From Candidatus Rifleibacteriota bacterium (GTDB lineage Bacteria > Riflebacteria > Ozemobacteria > Ozemobacterales > Ozemobacteraceae), in contig JAKJFO010000200.1 of NCBI GenBank assembly GCA_022704885.1, forward strand, positions 1-7,639: a stretch of 7,639 nucleotides of DNA, read 5' to 3'. Positions 1 to 6,095 of the stretch are shown here, in pieces (the first letter of the stretch is position 1; each line of letters starts with the position of its first letter). A program made the position numbers and the translations under genes. The notes below the pieces were generated by a model, which was not told the DNA's origin, ran no database searches, and saw nothing but the letters and a program-made list of their open reading frames with translations.

Positions 1-1893
1 CTGGTCTGCCTGCGTCTCGATTCGCTCAAATCATATCACGCCCGCCGCGGGCTGACCGTCATCAATGCCGAATTTTCTGATGCGACTGGCAAAATTGGCA
101 CACGCTGGTTCAATCGGGTTTACCTGACCAAACAGCTGATAACCGGCAAGCATTACTGGCTGTTCGGGCAGGTGGTCAGAGTTAAAAACCAGCTGACACT
201 GTCGAACCCAGAAATAGAACCGGTCGACGAAAACAGCACCGGATCAGGAGAAGCAGACCGGCTCACGGCAGTCTATGCTTCGAACGCAAGGCTCTCTGAA
301 GCCAGCATATCACCACTTTCACTACGCCGCCTCATCGCCGGCATACTTTCCAGCATCGACTGGGAAGCGTCACTGCCAACTGAAATCAGAGAATCTACGT
401 TCAATACCATTTGCGAAGCTCTCGAACAGGTGCATCGACCGGCTTCGCACGAAGTCGCCGCAAAAGCCCGTCACATTCTGGCCTTCTTCGACCAGGTGCT
501 TTTTCAGATTGGCGTTCTCAAGCGTCGCGAAGCGCTTACCGGCGTGCTCAGCCTGCCCGACGCCAGCCAGGCAGAGGCCGCCGACTCTCATCTGCCCCTG
601 CCCTTTCCGCTCACTGCCGCGCAAAAGCAGTGTCTTGGCGAAATCATCTACGACCTGCAGGCGCACACCCAGGGCAAACCACCGATGAACCGGCTGGTTC
701 AGGGTGATGTCGGCTCGGGCAAAACGCTGGTGGCATTCCTGGCAATGCTGCATTTCCTCGATCAGATTGCCCCTGCCGGGCAATGCGCCTTCATGGCGCC
801 CACCGAAATTCTTGCGCGCCAGCATCTTTGCAGCTTCAACCGCTTTTTTCCGCAATTTGCCGGGCGCGCCTGTATTGTTACCGGCAGCCTGAAAAGCGCA
901 GAACGGAAAAAGCTCAATCAGGCGATCAGCAAAGGCGAAGTTAATTTCGTTTTCGGTACACATGCCCTGTTTCAGGAACACATTGAATTTGCCGGACTCG
1001 GTCTTTGCGTCATTGATGAACAGCAACGCTTCGGCGTCAATCACCGCCGCCAGTTCGTGCGCAAAGGCGACAACCCGCATCAACTGTTGCTGTCGGCGAC
1101 GCCGATTCCACGCACCCTGTCGTTGACCATTTTCGGAGACATGGATACCAGCACGATTTCTGAACTGCCACCGGGGCGCCAGCCGATCGAAACCCTGCTG
1201 ACTTCAAGCTTTGCACAGACGTTGCCGCACATCGAACAGGCGCTGCAGAATCAGCGTCAGATCTATCTGGTGTGCCCGTTGATCGAACTTTCTGACAAAA
1301 AAGACTGGACATCGGTCGAAGAAGCGGCCGATCGAATGACCGACATGCTGCCTGATGCCCGAATTGCCTGCCTGACCGGCCAGCAGACCTGGGACGAAAA
1401 AGAACGGATCATGCAGGATTTCAAAGATGGCAACATCGACATGGTCATAGCTACAACCGTCGTCGAGGTTGGCGTCGATAACCCGAATGCGACGCTGATC
1501 ATCATCGAAAATGCCGACTGCTTTGGTTTGTCACAGCTTCACCAGTTGCGTGGCCGGGTTGGCCGCGGCAGACATGCCTCGATGTGTATTCTGGTTTCGC
1601 ATATTGCCGAAGAGTCAGAACGCCTTAAAATACTCGCTTCGACCAATGACGGCTTCGAACTTTCCCTCGAAGACCTGCGCCTGCGCGGCCCCGGTGACCT
1701 GGTCGGAACCAGGCAGAGCGGACTTTCGCACCCGTGCTTTTCGCATCGTATCGGTCAGAAGCTTATCGAAAATTCGCGCCGGCGCGCCTTTGAGATTTTA
1801 ACCGGCGAAAGTGCTGCCGTTAAAGAATGGTTCATGGCCCAGATGAAAAAGTCGTTCGGCGACAGTTACATAACATTCATGGAAGGCGGATAA
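1..1893 (+). CDS. recG: ATP-dependent DNA helicase RecG, 5'-truncated by window edge
   Basis: RecG is a cytoplasmic SF2 helicase that remodels stalled replication forks and Holliday junctions (family knowledge). The frame is open from base 1, so the GTG at 172 is internal. The first visible residues (FNRVYLTKQLITGKHYW, about 37-53 of the 630 present) match the OB-fold wedge domain that grips branched DNA. Numbered from base 1, the helicase motifs are Walker A GDVGSGKT at 235-242, motif II DEQQRFG at 339-345, SATPIPRT at 365-372, TTVVEVGVD at 485-493, QLRGRVGR at 515-522, and the C-terminal DLRLRGPGDLVGTRQSG region at 558-574 typical of the RecG translocation segment. E. coli RecG is 693 residues, so only the N-terminal end is missing. 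Motif II has Gln where E. coli RecG has His (DEQHRFG). The gene is followed after one base by rsmD, suggesting one transcript. Promoter lies outside the window. Mfd is excluded because the RecG wedge and RecG-type C-terminus are both present. Confidence 0.96.
   Translation: MVCLRLDSLKSYHARRGLTVINAEFSDATGKIGTRWFNRVYLTKQLITGKHYWLFGQVVRVKNQLTLSNPEIEPVDENSTGSGEADRLTAVYASNARLSEASISPLSLRRLIAGILSSIDWEASLPTEIRESTFNTICEALEQVHRPASHEVAAKARHILAFFDQVLFQIGVLKRREALTGVLSLPDASQAEAADSHLPLPFPLTAAQKQCLGEIIYDLQAHTQGKPPMNRLVQGDVGSGKTLVAFLAMLHFLDQIAPAGQCAFMAPTEILARQHLCSFNRFFPQFAGRACIVTGSLKSAERKKLNQAISKGEVNFVFGTHALFQEHIEFAGLGLCVIDEQQRFGVNHRRQFVRKGDNPHQLLLSATPIPRTLSLTIFGDMDTSTISELPPGRQPIETLLTSSFAQTLPHIEQALQNQRQIYLVCPLIELSDKKDWTSVEEAADRMTDMLPDARIACLTGQQTWDEKERIMQDFKDGNIDMVIATTVVEVGVDNPNATLIIIENADCFGLSQLHQLRGRVGRGRHASMCILVSHIAEESERLKILASTNDGFELSLEDLRLRGPGDLVGTRQSGLSHPCFSHRIGQKLIENSRRRAFEILTGESAAVKEWFMAQMKKSFGDSYITFMEGG
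1881..1886 (+). promoter_or_regulatory. Shine-Dalgarno site for rsmD inside the recG 3' end
   Basis: GGAAGG lies 8 bases before the ATG at 1895, within the last codons of recG. It supports that start and implies translation of rsmD from the recG message, possibly with coupling because the recG stop and rsmD start are one base apart. Confidence 0.7.
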
Positions 1894-1894
1894 A

Positions 1895-2473
1895 ATGCGG
1901 ATAATCACCGGCAGCGCCAAAGGGCGCCGCCTGAAAATGCCAGGTGGTGGCAAAACCAGACCGGCAATGGACAAGGTCAAAGGCTCAACCTTCAACATGA
2001 TCGCCGAGTTCGTGCCGGAAGCTCGCATACTCGATCTTTTCGCCGGCTCGGGCAATCTTGGCATCGAGGCTCTCAGCCGTGGTGCCAGTTATGCTGCCTT
2101 CGTCGACGCTTCACGCGAGTGTACCGGCACGATCAGAGAGAATCTCGAGATCACCCGGCTCGCTGACCGCGGCGAAGTTTTCACCACCGACTGCCTTAAG
2201 TTTCTGCAACACCACAGTCTGCCCAGATTTGACGTGGTATTCATCGATCCGCCATACCTCAAAGGGCTATTTGAACCGATTCTCAAATACATCCCTGAGT
2301 GCCCGATGTTCAGCCCTGACACCCTGTTCATCGTCGAACGCCAGAAAAAAGATGATCTCGGTCTCGAAGCGATGACGCAGTATCGCCTGCTCGACGAAAG
2401 GGTTTTCGGCGACACGGTAATCACCTTTTTCAGATTGAAAAGACCTGAAGCCCAGCCCCCGCAATCAACCTGA
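1895..2473 (+). CDS. rsmD: 16S rRNA (guanine(966)-N(2))-methyltransferase RsmD
   Basis: RsmD transfers a methyl group from S-adenosylmethionine to N2 of a 16S rRNA guanine (G966 in E. coli) during 30S assembly in the cytoplasm (family knowledge). The 192-residue product has the normal family length. It starts with the characteristic MRIITGSAKGRRL, followed by TRPAMDKVKGSTFNMI (21-36, the usual TRP..D.V...FN segment). The SAM-binding loop DLFAGSGNLGIEALSRGA is at 47-64 and the amino-methyltransferase motif DPPY is at 118-121. The ATG at 1895 is supported by the family N-terminus and by GGAAGG upstream. It is co-directional with recG with a one-base gap. The last residues (RPEAQPPQST) are a short unconserved-looking tail. 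No convincing terminator of its own directly follows; the hairpin at 2773-2800 is the likely end of the transcript. Confidence 0.95.
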   Translation: MRIITGSAKGRRLKMPGGGKTRPAMDKVKGSTFNMIAEFVPEARILDLFAGSGNLGIEALSRGASYAAFVDASRECTGTIRENLEITRLADRGEVFTTDCLKFLQHHSLPRFDVVFIDPPYLKGLFEPILKYIPECPMFSPDTLFIVERQKKDDLGLEAMTQYRLLDERVFGDTVITFFRLKRPEAQPPQST

Positions 2474-2539
2474 CCCCTTCGCGGGCTTTATGAATCCCCA
2501 TTTTATTGTGCTTACTACCAGTAATTCCAGGTCAAAAGT

Positions 2540-2622
2540 CGTCATTGCGAGGAGCGGAGCGACGAAGCAATCTCTTGCCCGTAAGATTGCCGCGTCGGGC
2601 TGACGCCCTCCTCGCAATGACG
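2540..2622. repeat. Palindromic intergenic repeat of the GTCATTGCGAGG...GAAGCAATCT type
   Basis: Perfect 15-bp outer arms CGTCATTGCGAGGAG (2540-2554) and CTCCTCGCAATGACG (2608-2622) enclose two shorter nested stems: CGACG (2560-2564) with CGTCG (2593-2597), and GCAATCT (2567-2573) with AGATTGC (2584-2590), leaving a 10-base loop. The whole unit can fold as one long interrupted hairpin. The left half resembles a repeat family that recurs between genes in many bacterial phyla (general knowledge). Its origin and role are unknown; it could be a REP/MITE-like element or act as a transcript 3' structure. It carries no coding capacity. Confidence 0.85.
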
Positions 2623-2666
2623 GCAAACTACACGTTCAATATTGCCAAGACACTCGCCCCCTTCTC

Positions 2667-2751
2667 CGTCATTCTGCGCGAAGCGAAGCGGAGTCGCAGA
2701 ATCCATGTTTTTATTGCCTCACTGGATCCTGCGACTGCGCGCAGGATGACG
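2667..2751. repeat. Second palindromic intergenic repeat of the GTCATTCTGCG.../...CAGGATGACG type
   Basis: Outer arms CGTCATTCTGCGCG (2667-2680) and CGCGCAGGATGACG (2738-2751) pair over 14 bp with one mismatch. Inner arms GTCGCAGAATCCA (2693-2705) and TGGATCCTGCGAC (2723-2735) pair over 13 bp with one mismatch around a 17-base loop. Both differences are C for T in the right half, so on the + strand RNA the outer one gives a G-U pair, or an A-C mismatch depending on strand. The unit is related in style (CGTCATT start, GCGAAGCGAAGCG core) to the repeat at 2540-2622 but is a distinct sequence class. Similar units are widespread between bacterial genes. Confidence 0.83.
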
Positions 2752-2772
2752 ATTAGCCGGTGTTAGAGCAAA

Positions 2773-2800
2773 AAAAAACCACCCTTGCGGGTGGTTTTTT
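2773..2800. terminator. Bidirectional Rho-independent terminator
   Basis: CCACCC (2779-2784), loop TTGC, GGGTGG (2789-2794) forms a 6-bp GC-rich stem. It is flanked by an A-run on the left and six T on the right, which extends pairing to 12 bp. On the - strand the stem is followed by eight T and lies 22 bases past the stop codon of the gene ending at 2823, so it is a strong terminator for that gene. On the + strand it would also stop the recG-rsmD transcript. Confidence 0.92.
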
Positions 2801-2822
2801 GAGCGGGCGTTAAAGCAGGGGG

Positions 2823-3677
2823 TTACTTGCTGCCGGAAGCTTTGAGGTTCTGGTAATCGTTATAAGCTTCGCGATATTCGGCGAGAGCGCGCTGAACATC
2901 AGCCGGAGAAGCTCCACCACTGTTGGTAACAAGTGTGGTGTATTTCTGGTAGGCGGCAATGTATCTGTCGTGAGCGGCTTTCAGACCGTCGCTGGTAGTA
3001 GGCACTCCGGTAACGGCAGGTTCAGTGACGCTCGTCGTAGTCGGAGCCTGGGCAGGTATGGCAACACTCGGCGGTTCATCAGATATGGCAACCGCATCAC
3101 CACCGATGGTGATTACAGGGTCATTACCGACGCTTACCGGGCCAACTGCATCACCGCCAGGAACAACACCAGAAATCTGATAGTCACCAGGAGTTACGTA
3201 AATTTCGTCACTGCCGGGAAGGACTTCTGAATCTGGGCCGGAGGCGGCGTTGCCACCCTTCTTGGCTTTATAGCGTTTATAGAGGAAATAACCGACGACA
3301 GCTGCGCCGACGATGATCAGAGCAGGAATGAACAGCGGGCTGGCGAAGATACCGGCGATAAAACCACCCACAGCGCCGATAGCTGAAGCTATCGCACCAC
3401 CAAAAGCGGCCAGAGCGCCGACGATACCACCGGCAGTGGCAGCTGCGCCACCGACGACTGCGGCTCCGATACCACCGGCACCAGCTACTGCTGCGCCAAT
3501 TGCCGGAGCGGCCAGAGTAATACCAACACCGGCAGCCACACCAACACCGGCACCGATCAGAACGCTCTTCTTATCGAGCGCGTGAACCGGAGACGGATTG
3601 AAGATGGTGAAGTCAACCAGCATGAGAAGCGATAGAACAATGCAGAGCGTCACTTTCAGTTCGTAACGGCGTATCAT
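2823..3677 (-). CDS. Secreted/envelope protein of unknown function with Gly/Ala-rich hydrophobic tract
   Basis: I do not recognise this 284-residue protein. Residues 1-33 look like a signal peptide: basic start MIRRYELK, a hydrophobic core of about 16 residues, and a likely cut after PVHA. Residues 40-112 are almost only Gly, Ala, Val and Ile with many small-xxx-small spacings (for example GAGVGVAAGVG), as in glycine-zipper membrane or pore-forming segments. Residues 115-133 are a clear membrane helix followed by KRYKAKK. A Pro/Gly/Thr-rich linker (about 145-230) contains GGDAV twice (174-178 and 192-196). The C-terminal 50 residues form two predicted helices with a repeated pattern, Y..AY..Y..L at 239-249 and 268-278. 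The start is supported by AGGGGG just upstream. Promoter, strong ribosome binding site and terminator indicate a monocistronic, well expressed gene. No enzymatic motif is visible. A structural envelope component is one reading, a membrane-active peptide-like protein another. Confidence 0.87.
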   Translation of the reverse strand: MIRRYELKVTLCIVLSLLMLVDFTIFNPSPVHALDKKSVLIGAGVGVAAGVGITLAAPAIGAAVAGAGGIGAAVVGGAAATAGGIVGALAAFGGAIASAIGAVGGFIAGIFASPLFIPALIIVGAAVVGYFLYKRYKAKKGGNAASGPDSEVLPGSDEIYVTPGDYQISGVVPGGDAVGPVSVGNDPVITIGGDAVAISDEPPSVAIPAQAPTTTSVTEPAVTGVPTTSDGLKAAHDRYIAAYQKYTTLVTNSGGASPADVQRALAEYREAYNDYQNLKASGSK

Positions 3678-3683
3678 ATCGAA

Positions 3684-3689
3684 CCCCCT
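3684..3689 (-). promoter_or_regulatory. Strong Shine-Dalgarno site for the 2823-3677 gene
   Basis: On the - strand AGGGGG lies 6 bases before the ATG at 3677 and fixes this start. A short inverted repeat TTATC/GATAA (3691-3695 and 3702-3706) sits just upstream in the predicted 5' leader and could be a weak hairpin; I assign it no role. Confidence 0.75.
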
Positions 3690-3728
3690 GTTATCATCAG
3701 AGATAATGTACCTTGAAGATTTAATTTA

Positions 3729-3757
3729 AGTTTAATGACGGGCGGGCAAAGCGTCAA
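3729..3757 (-). promoter_or_regulatory. Predicted sigma70-type promoter of the envelope gene
   Basis: On the - strand TTGACG (3752-3757; five of six to consensus) is separated by exactly 17 bases from TAAACT (3729-3734; four of six). Transcription would start near 3722, giving a leader of about 45 bases that contains the Shine-Dalgarno site. Two A-tracts lie directly upstream of the -35 box. Confidence 0.65.
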
Positions 3758-3769
3758 GACAATCGCATG

Positions 3770-3798
3770 TTTTTTTTCGCAAATTGCATCTTTTTTTT
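3770..3798 (-). promoter_or_regulatory. Paired phased A-tracts, possible UP element or bend
   Basis: Two runs of eight A on the - strand (T on the + strand, 3770-3777 and 3791-3798) have centres 21 bp apart, two helical turns. The nearer run begins 12 bases beyond the -35 box, about where the alpha subunit of RNA polymerase contacts an UP element. The flanks also repeat (GCAT before each T-run on the + strand). Phased A-tracts bend DNA and often raise promoter strength (established); the role here is inference. Confidence 0.5.
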
Positions 3799-3825
3799 GC
3801 CGGGCGCCAATAACTGCTGCCGCAA

Positions 3826-6006
3826 TCACTCTGGCATGTTCTGCAGAAGGGCTGAGAGAACAGTATTGCGCATCTTCGGGCGGTTATTCTTAACTGCCAG
3901 CGCAATCGCCCGCCGGGCGCCGATAAATACCATCGTCCGGCGCGCCCGGGTCAGTCCTGTGTAAAAAAGGTTCCGCTGCAGCATCATAAAGTGCTGCGTC
4001 GAAGCAACCATTACGACAGCCGGGTATTCGCTGCCCTGAGACTTGTGTACAGTTACCGCATAGGCATGGGCAAGATCGAGAAAATCTGAGGTCTGAAATG
4101 TTACCGGGCCCTGCGGAAACTCTATCAATGCTTCCTGGTCTTCAGCCTGAATGTCTTTGATCAGGCCTATATCGCCATTGAAAACTTCGAGATCGTAGTT
4201 GTTGCGCAGCTGAATAACCTTGTCGCCGACCCGGAAAATCCGGTTGAGATGCTCGAACTCATTCTTTTCAGGTGAAGGCGGGTTCAATGCCTCCTGGAGA
4301 ACGATATTGAGATTGGTTGCGCCAAGTTTACCCCGGTTCATCGGAGTAAGCACCTGAATATCATTTACCGGGTTGTAACCAAACCGGCCTGGTAGACTCT
4401 TCTGAACGACGTTTTTGAGTAACCCGATCAACTTGTCGGGCTCATCGGCCGCCACATAATAGCAGTCAGACTGATTCTGGCCATCTGGAACAGTCAATAC
4501 CGGCATTTGCCCATGATTGATCAGATGCGCGTTTTTGATGATGTTCGAAGTTTCAGCCTGCCGAAAAATAACATTGAGCTTCACTACCGGCACTTTGTCT
4601 GATCTGATGAGCTCATTGAGCACCAGACCTGCTCCGACCGAAGGCAGCTGGTCAGCGTCTCCCACCAGAATCAGTGAAGCATGCGACGGTATTGCCTGCA
4701 GAAGGCTGTAAAAAAGCTGCATATCGATCATCGACGCCTCGTCGACTACCAGAGTATCGCAGTCGAGCGGCTGCTTCTGGTTGCGCTTGAAGCCTTTTTC
4801 CTGCGGCGAAAATTCGAGCAGACGATGAATTGTCTGAGCACTGAAACCAGAGACTTCAGAAAGACGCTTGGCAGCGCGTCCGGTCGGGCTTGCCAGCGAC
4901 ACCCGCCGACCCATCGCCCGATGCGCGCTGACAACCGCCTTAAGCGTCGTAGTTTTGCCGGTGCCAGGCCCGCCGGTTATGATCATAAACCCATGACTCA
5001 GCGAGTTTTCGACCGCCAGCTGCTGAATTTCGCTGAGCTGCAGACCATGTTCGGCAAATGCCCGGTCAAGCGCCTCGATGATTTTTTCGCGCGACACCTC
5101 GCGCCGGCTCTTTAACAGAGACATGATCAGCGTCGCGCTGCCTTCTTCAGCCCGATAACCAGCTGGCAGATAATAAAGGTTCTGCTGCCTGAACTCGCGC
5201 TTAACCAGTTTCTTTTCGGCCAGCAGCGCGTTCACCGCCCGCTCGATATCTGCGCTTTCAGTCACTCCGAGTGCTTCAAGAGCAACTTTCAACAGCTCTT
5301 CTTCGCGCAAAAACAAGTGCCCGTCGTTTGCCGCGTTGCTCAGAACGTAGAGAATACCGGCCTTGAGGCGACGCAGGTCGTTGCCGGTGATGCCAAATTC
5401 GGCGGCAATGGCGTCGGCTTTCTTGAAGCCCATGCCCGAAACCTCATGCGCCAGAATGTAGGGGTTTTCAGAAATCTTTCTGACCGCTTCGCGATCATAC
5501 TTTTTGTAGATCTTTACAGCATAAGCCGGCGAAATGCCGTGCCCCTGCAGAAAGATCATGATGTCCTGAATCGAACGCTGCAGAAACCAGCCGCTGCTGA
5601 TCTTGTCGGCCTTCGATGGCCCGATACCGGGGCATTCGGCCAGCTTTTCCGGCTCCTTTTCGATCACCTCGAGCGTATCGAGACCGAAAGTTTCGACGAG
5701 GCGCCGCGCTGTCGCCGGCCCGATTCCCTTTATCAGACCCGAGCCGAGATACTTTTCGATGCCTTTGAGCGTTGCCGGTTTGAGCAGAGTGAACTTCATC
5801 GCCTGAAACTGCATGCCGAAATTCGGGTGGCAGGCCCAGGTTCCATACACCCGCACTTCTTCGCCCGGCTGAATATAGCCAAAATTGCCGACGACCGTAA
5901 CCCCCTGCGGATACTGACGCGACGATGCCCTGAGCACGTAATAACCGCTCTGCTCGTTGCAGAAGGTTATACGATCGATGGTAACCGTGATACATTCATT
6001 TTCCAC
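3826..6006 (-). CDS. recD2: ATP-dependent RecD2-type DNA helicase (SF1B)
   Basis: RecD2 is a 5'-3' DNA helicase of genomes where it acts without RecBC, linked to fork stability and repair (family knowledge). The 726-residue length is normal. In order: N-terminal OB-like domain (about 5-75, IDRITFCNEQSGYYVL), helix-hairpin-helix segments IKGIGPATARRL (92-103) and CPGIGPSKADKI (125-136), Walker A GGPGTGKT (345-352), SPTGRAAKRL (373-382), Walker B VDEAS (421-425), GDADQLPSVGAG (449-460), FRQ (481-483), VTVHKSQGSEY (651-661) and YTGLTRAR (682-689). The long N-terminus separates it from RecD of RecBCD. The start is GTG at 6006: an in-frame TAG lies two codons upstream and the next ATG would remove most of the OB domain. 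No Shine-Dalgarno precedes it, and a -10-like hexamer sits six bases upstream, suggesting a leaderless message. No terminator hairpin is visible downstream, so some read-through into the envelope gene is possible. Confidence 0.96.
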   Translation of the reverse strand: MENECITVTIDRITFCNEQSGYYVLRASSRQYPQGVTVVGNFGYIQPGEEVRVYGTWACHPNFGMQFQAMKFTLLKPATLKGIEKYLGSGLIKGIGPATARRLVETFGLDTLEVIEKEPEKLAECPGIGPSKADKISSGWFLQRSIQDIMIFLQGHGISPAYAVKIYKKYDREAVRKISENPYILAHEVSGMGFKKADAIAAEFGITGNDLRRLKAGILYVLSNAANDGHLFLREEELLKVALEALGVTESADIERAVNALLAEKKLVKREFRQQNLYYLPAGYRAEEGSATLIMSLLKSRREVSREKIIEALDRAFAEHGLQLSEIQQLAVENSLSHGFMIITGGPGTGKTTTLKAVVSAHRAMGRRVSLASPTGRAAKRLSEVSGFSAQTIHRLLEFSPQEKGFKRNQKQPLDCDTLVVDEASMIDMQLFYSLLQAIPSHASLILVGDADQLPSVGAGLVLNELIRSDKVPVVKLNVIFRQAETSNIIKNAHLINHGQMPVLTVPDGQNQSDCYYVAADEPDKLIGLLKNVVQKSLPGRFGYNPVNDIQVLTPMNRGKLGATNLNIVLQEALNPPSPEKNEFEHLNRIFRVGDKVIQLRNNYDLEVFNGDIGLIKDIQAEDQEALIEFPQGPVTFQTSDFLDLAHAYAVTVHKSQGSEYPAVVMVASTQHFMMLQRNLFYTGLTRARRTMVFIGARRAIALAVKNNRPKMRNTVLSALLQNMPE

Positions 6007-6008
6007 AA

Positions 6009-6045
6009 GCTATTTATAACACGGTTTCGGCAAACAATAAATAGC
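6009..6045. repeat. Perfect 9-bp inverted repeat over the recD2 promoter
   Basis: GCTATTTAT (6009-6017) and ATAAATAGC (6037-6045) are exact reverse complements separated by 19 bases, centres 28 bp apart. The left arm covers most of the predicted recD2 -10 and the right arm covers its -35. If recD2 transcription starts at its start codon, the arms lie wholly upstream of the RNA, so they are more likely a protein-binding dyad than an RNA hairpin. No known operator is recognised. Confidence 0.6.
6013..6041 (-). promoter_or_regulatory. Predicted leaderless promoter of recD2
   Basis: On the - strand TATAAA (6013-6018; five of six to consensus) ends six bases before the GTG at 6006, so the expected start of transcription is the first base of the start codon. 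The hexamer 17 bases further upstream is TTTATT (6036-6041), only three of six to the -35 consensus. Absence of any Shine-Dalgarno in front of the GTG fits a leaderless transcript. Confidence 0.5.
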
Positions 6046-6059
6046 GATGCAGCCCAGAT

Positions 6060-6088
6060 TTGACAAGTTGCCCGCAGAATGCTAACTT
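6060..6088 (+). promoter_or_regulatory. Predicted leaderless promoter of the 6096 gene
   Basis: A perfect TTGACA -35 (6060-6065) is followed after exactly 17 bases by TAACTT (6083-6088; TAnnnT form, preceded by TGC as in extended -10 sites). Seven bases separate it from the ATG at 6096, so transcription should begin at or one base before the start codon. There is no Shine-Dalgarno sequence between. Confidence 0.65.
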
Positions 6089-6095
6089 TCGACGC

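Larger units (their letters stand above)
2474..2822. other. Gene-free convergent intergenic region
   Basis: This 349-base spacer separates the converging rsmD and 2823-3677 genes. It holds two palindromic repeat elements (2540-2622 and 2667-2751) and a terminator hairpin (2773-2800). I see nothing recognisable in 2474-2539 or 2623-2666. An 86-codon open frame at 2506-2766 is a read-through of the repeats and is not taken as a gene. Confidence 0.8.

Noticed and set aside
172..174. GTG at 172 as the start of recG
   Set aside because: The frame is open back to base 1 and encodes the RecG wedge domain, so the gene continues upstream of the window.
370..1083. 237-codon open frame antisense to recG
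   Set aside because: It shadows the conserved helicase domain of RecG and its product has no coherent domain.
2458..2485. Possible weak terminator at the end of rsmD (CCCGC with GCGGG)
   Set aside because: Five pairs around an 18-base loop and only a short broken T stretch afterwards; much weaker than the hairpin at 2773-2800.
2506..2766. 86-codon + strand open frame in the spacer
   Set aside because: It is a translation of the two palindromic repeats (SLRGAERRSNLLP and ILREAKRSRR are typical repeat-derived peptides) with no ribosome binding site.
1..6006. recG and recD2 as parts of one dedicated defence or repair island
   Set aside because: They are in opposite, separately controlled transcription units with an unrelated envelope gene and spacer between; both are common housekeeping genes and no nuclease, methylase or mobile gene accompanies them.
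5317..6063. 248-codon open frame on the + strand opposite recD2
   Set aside because: It lies antisense to well-conserved RecD2 motifs and has no recognisable domain, so it is a shadow frame. Its end also overruns the divergent promoter region.
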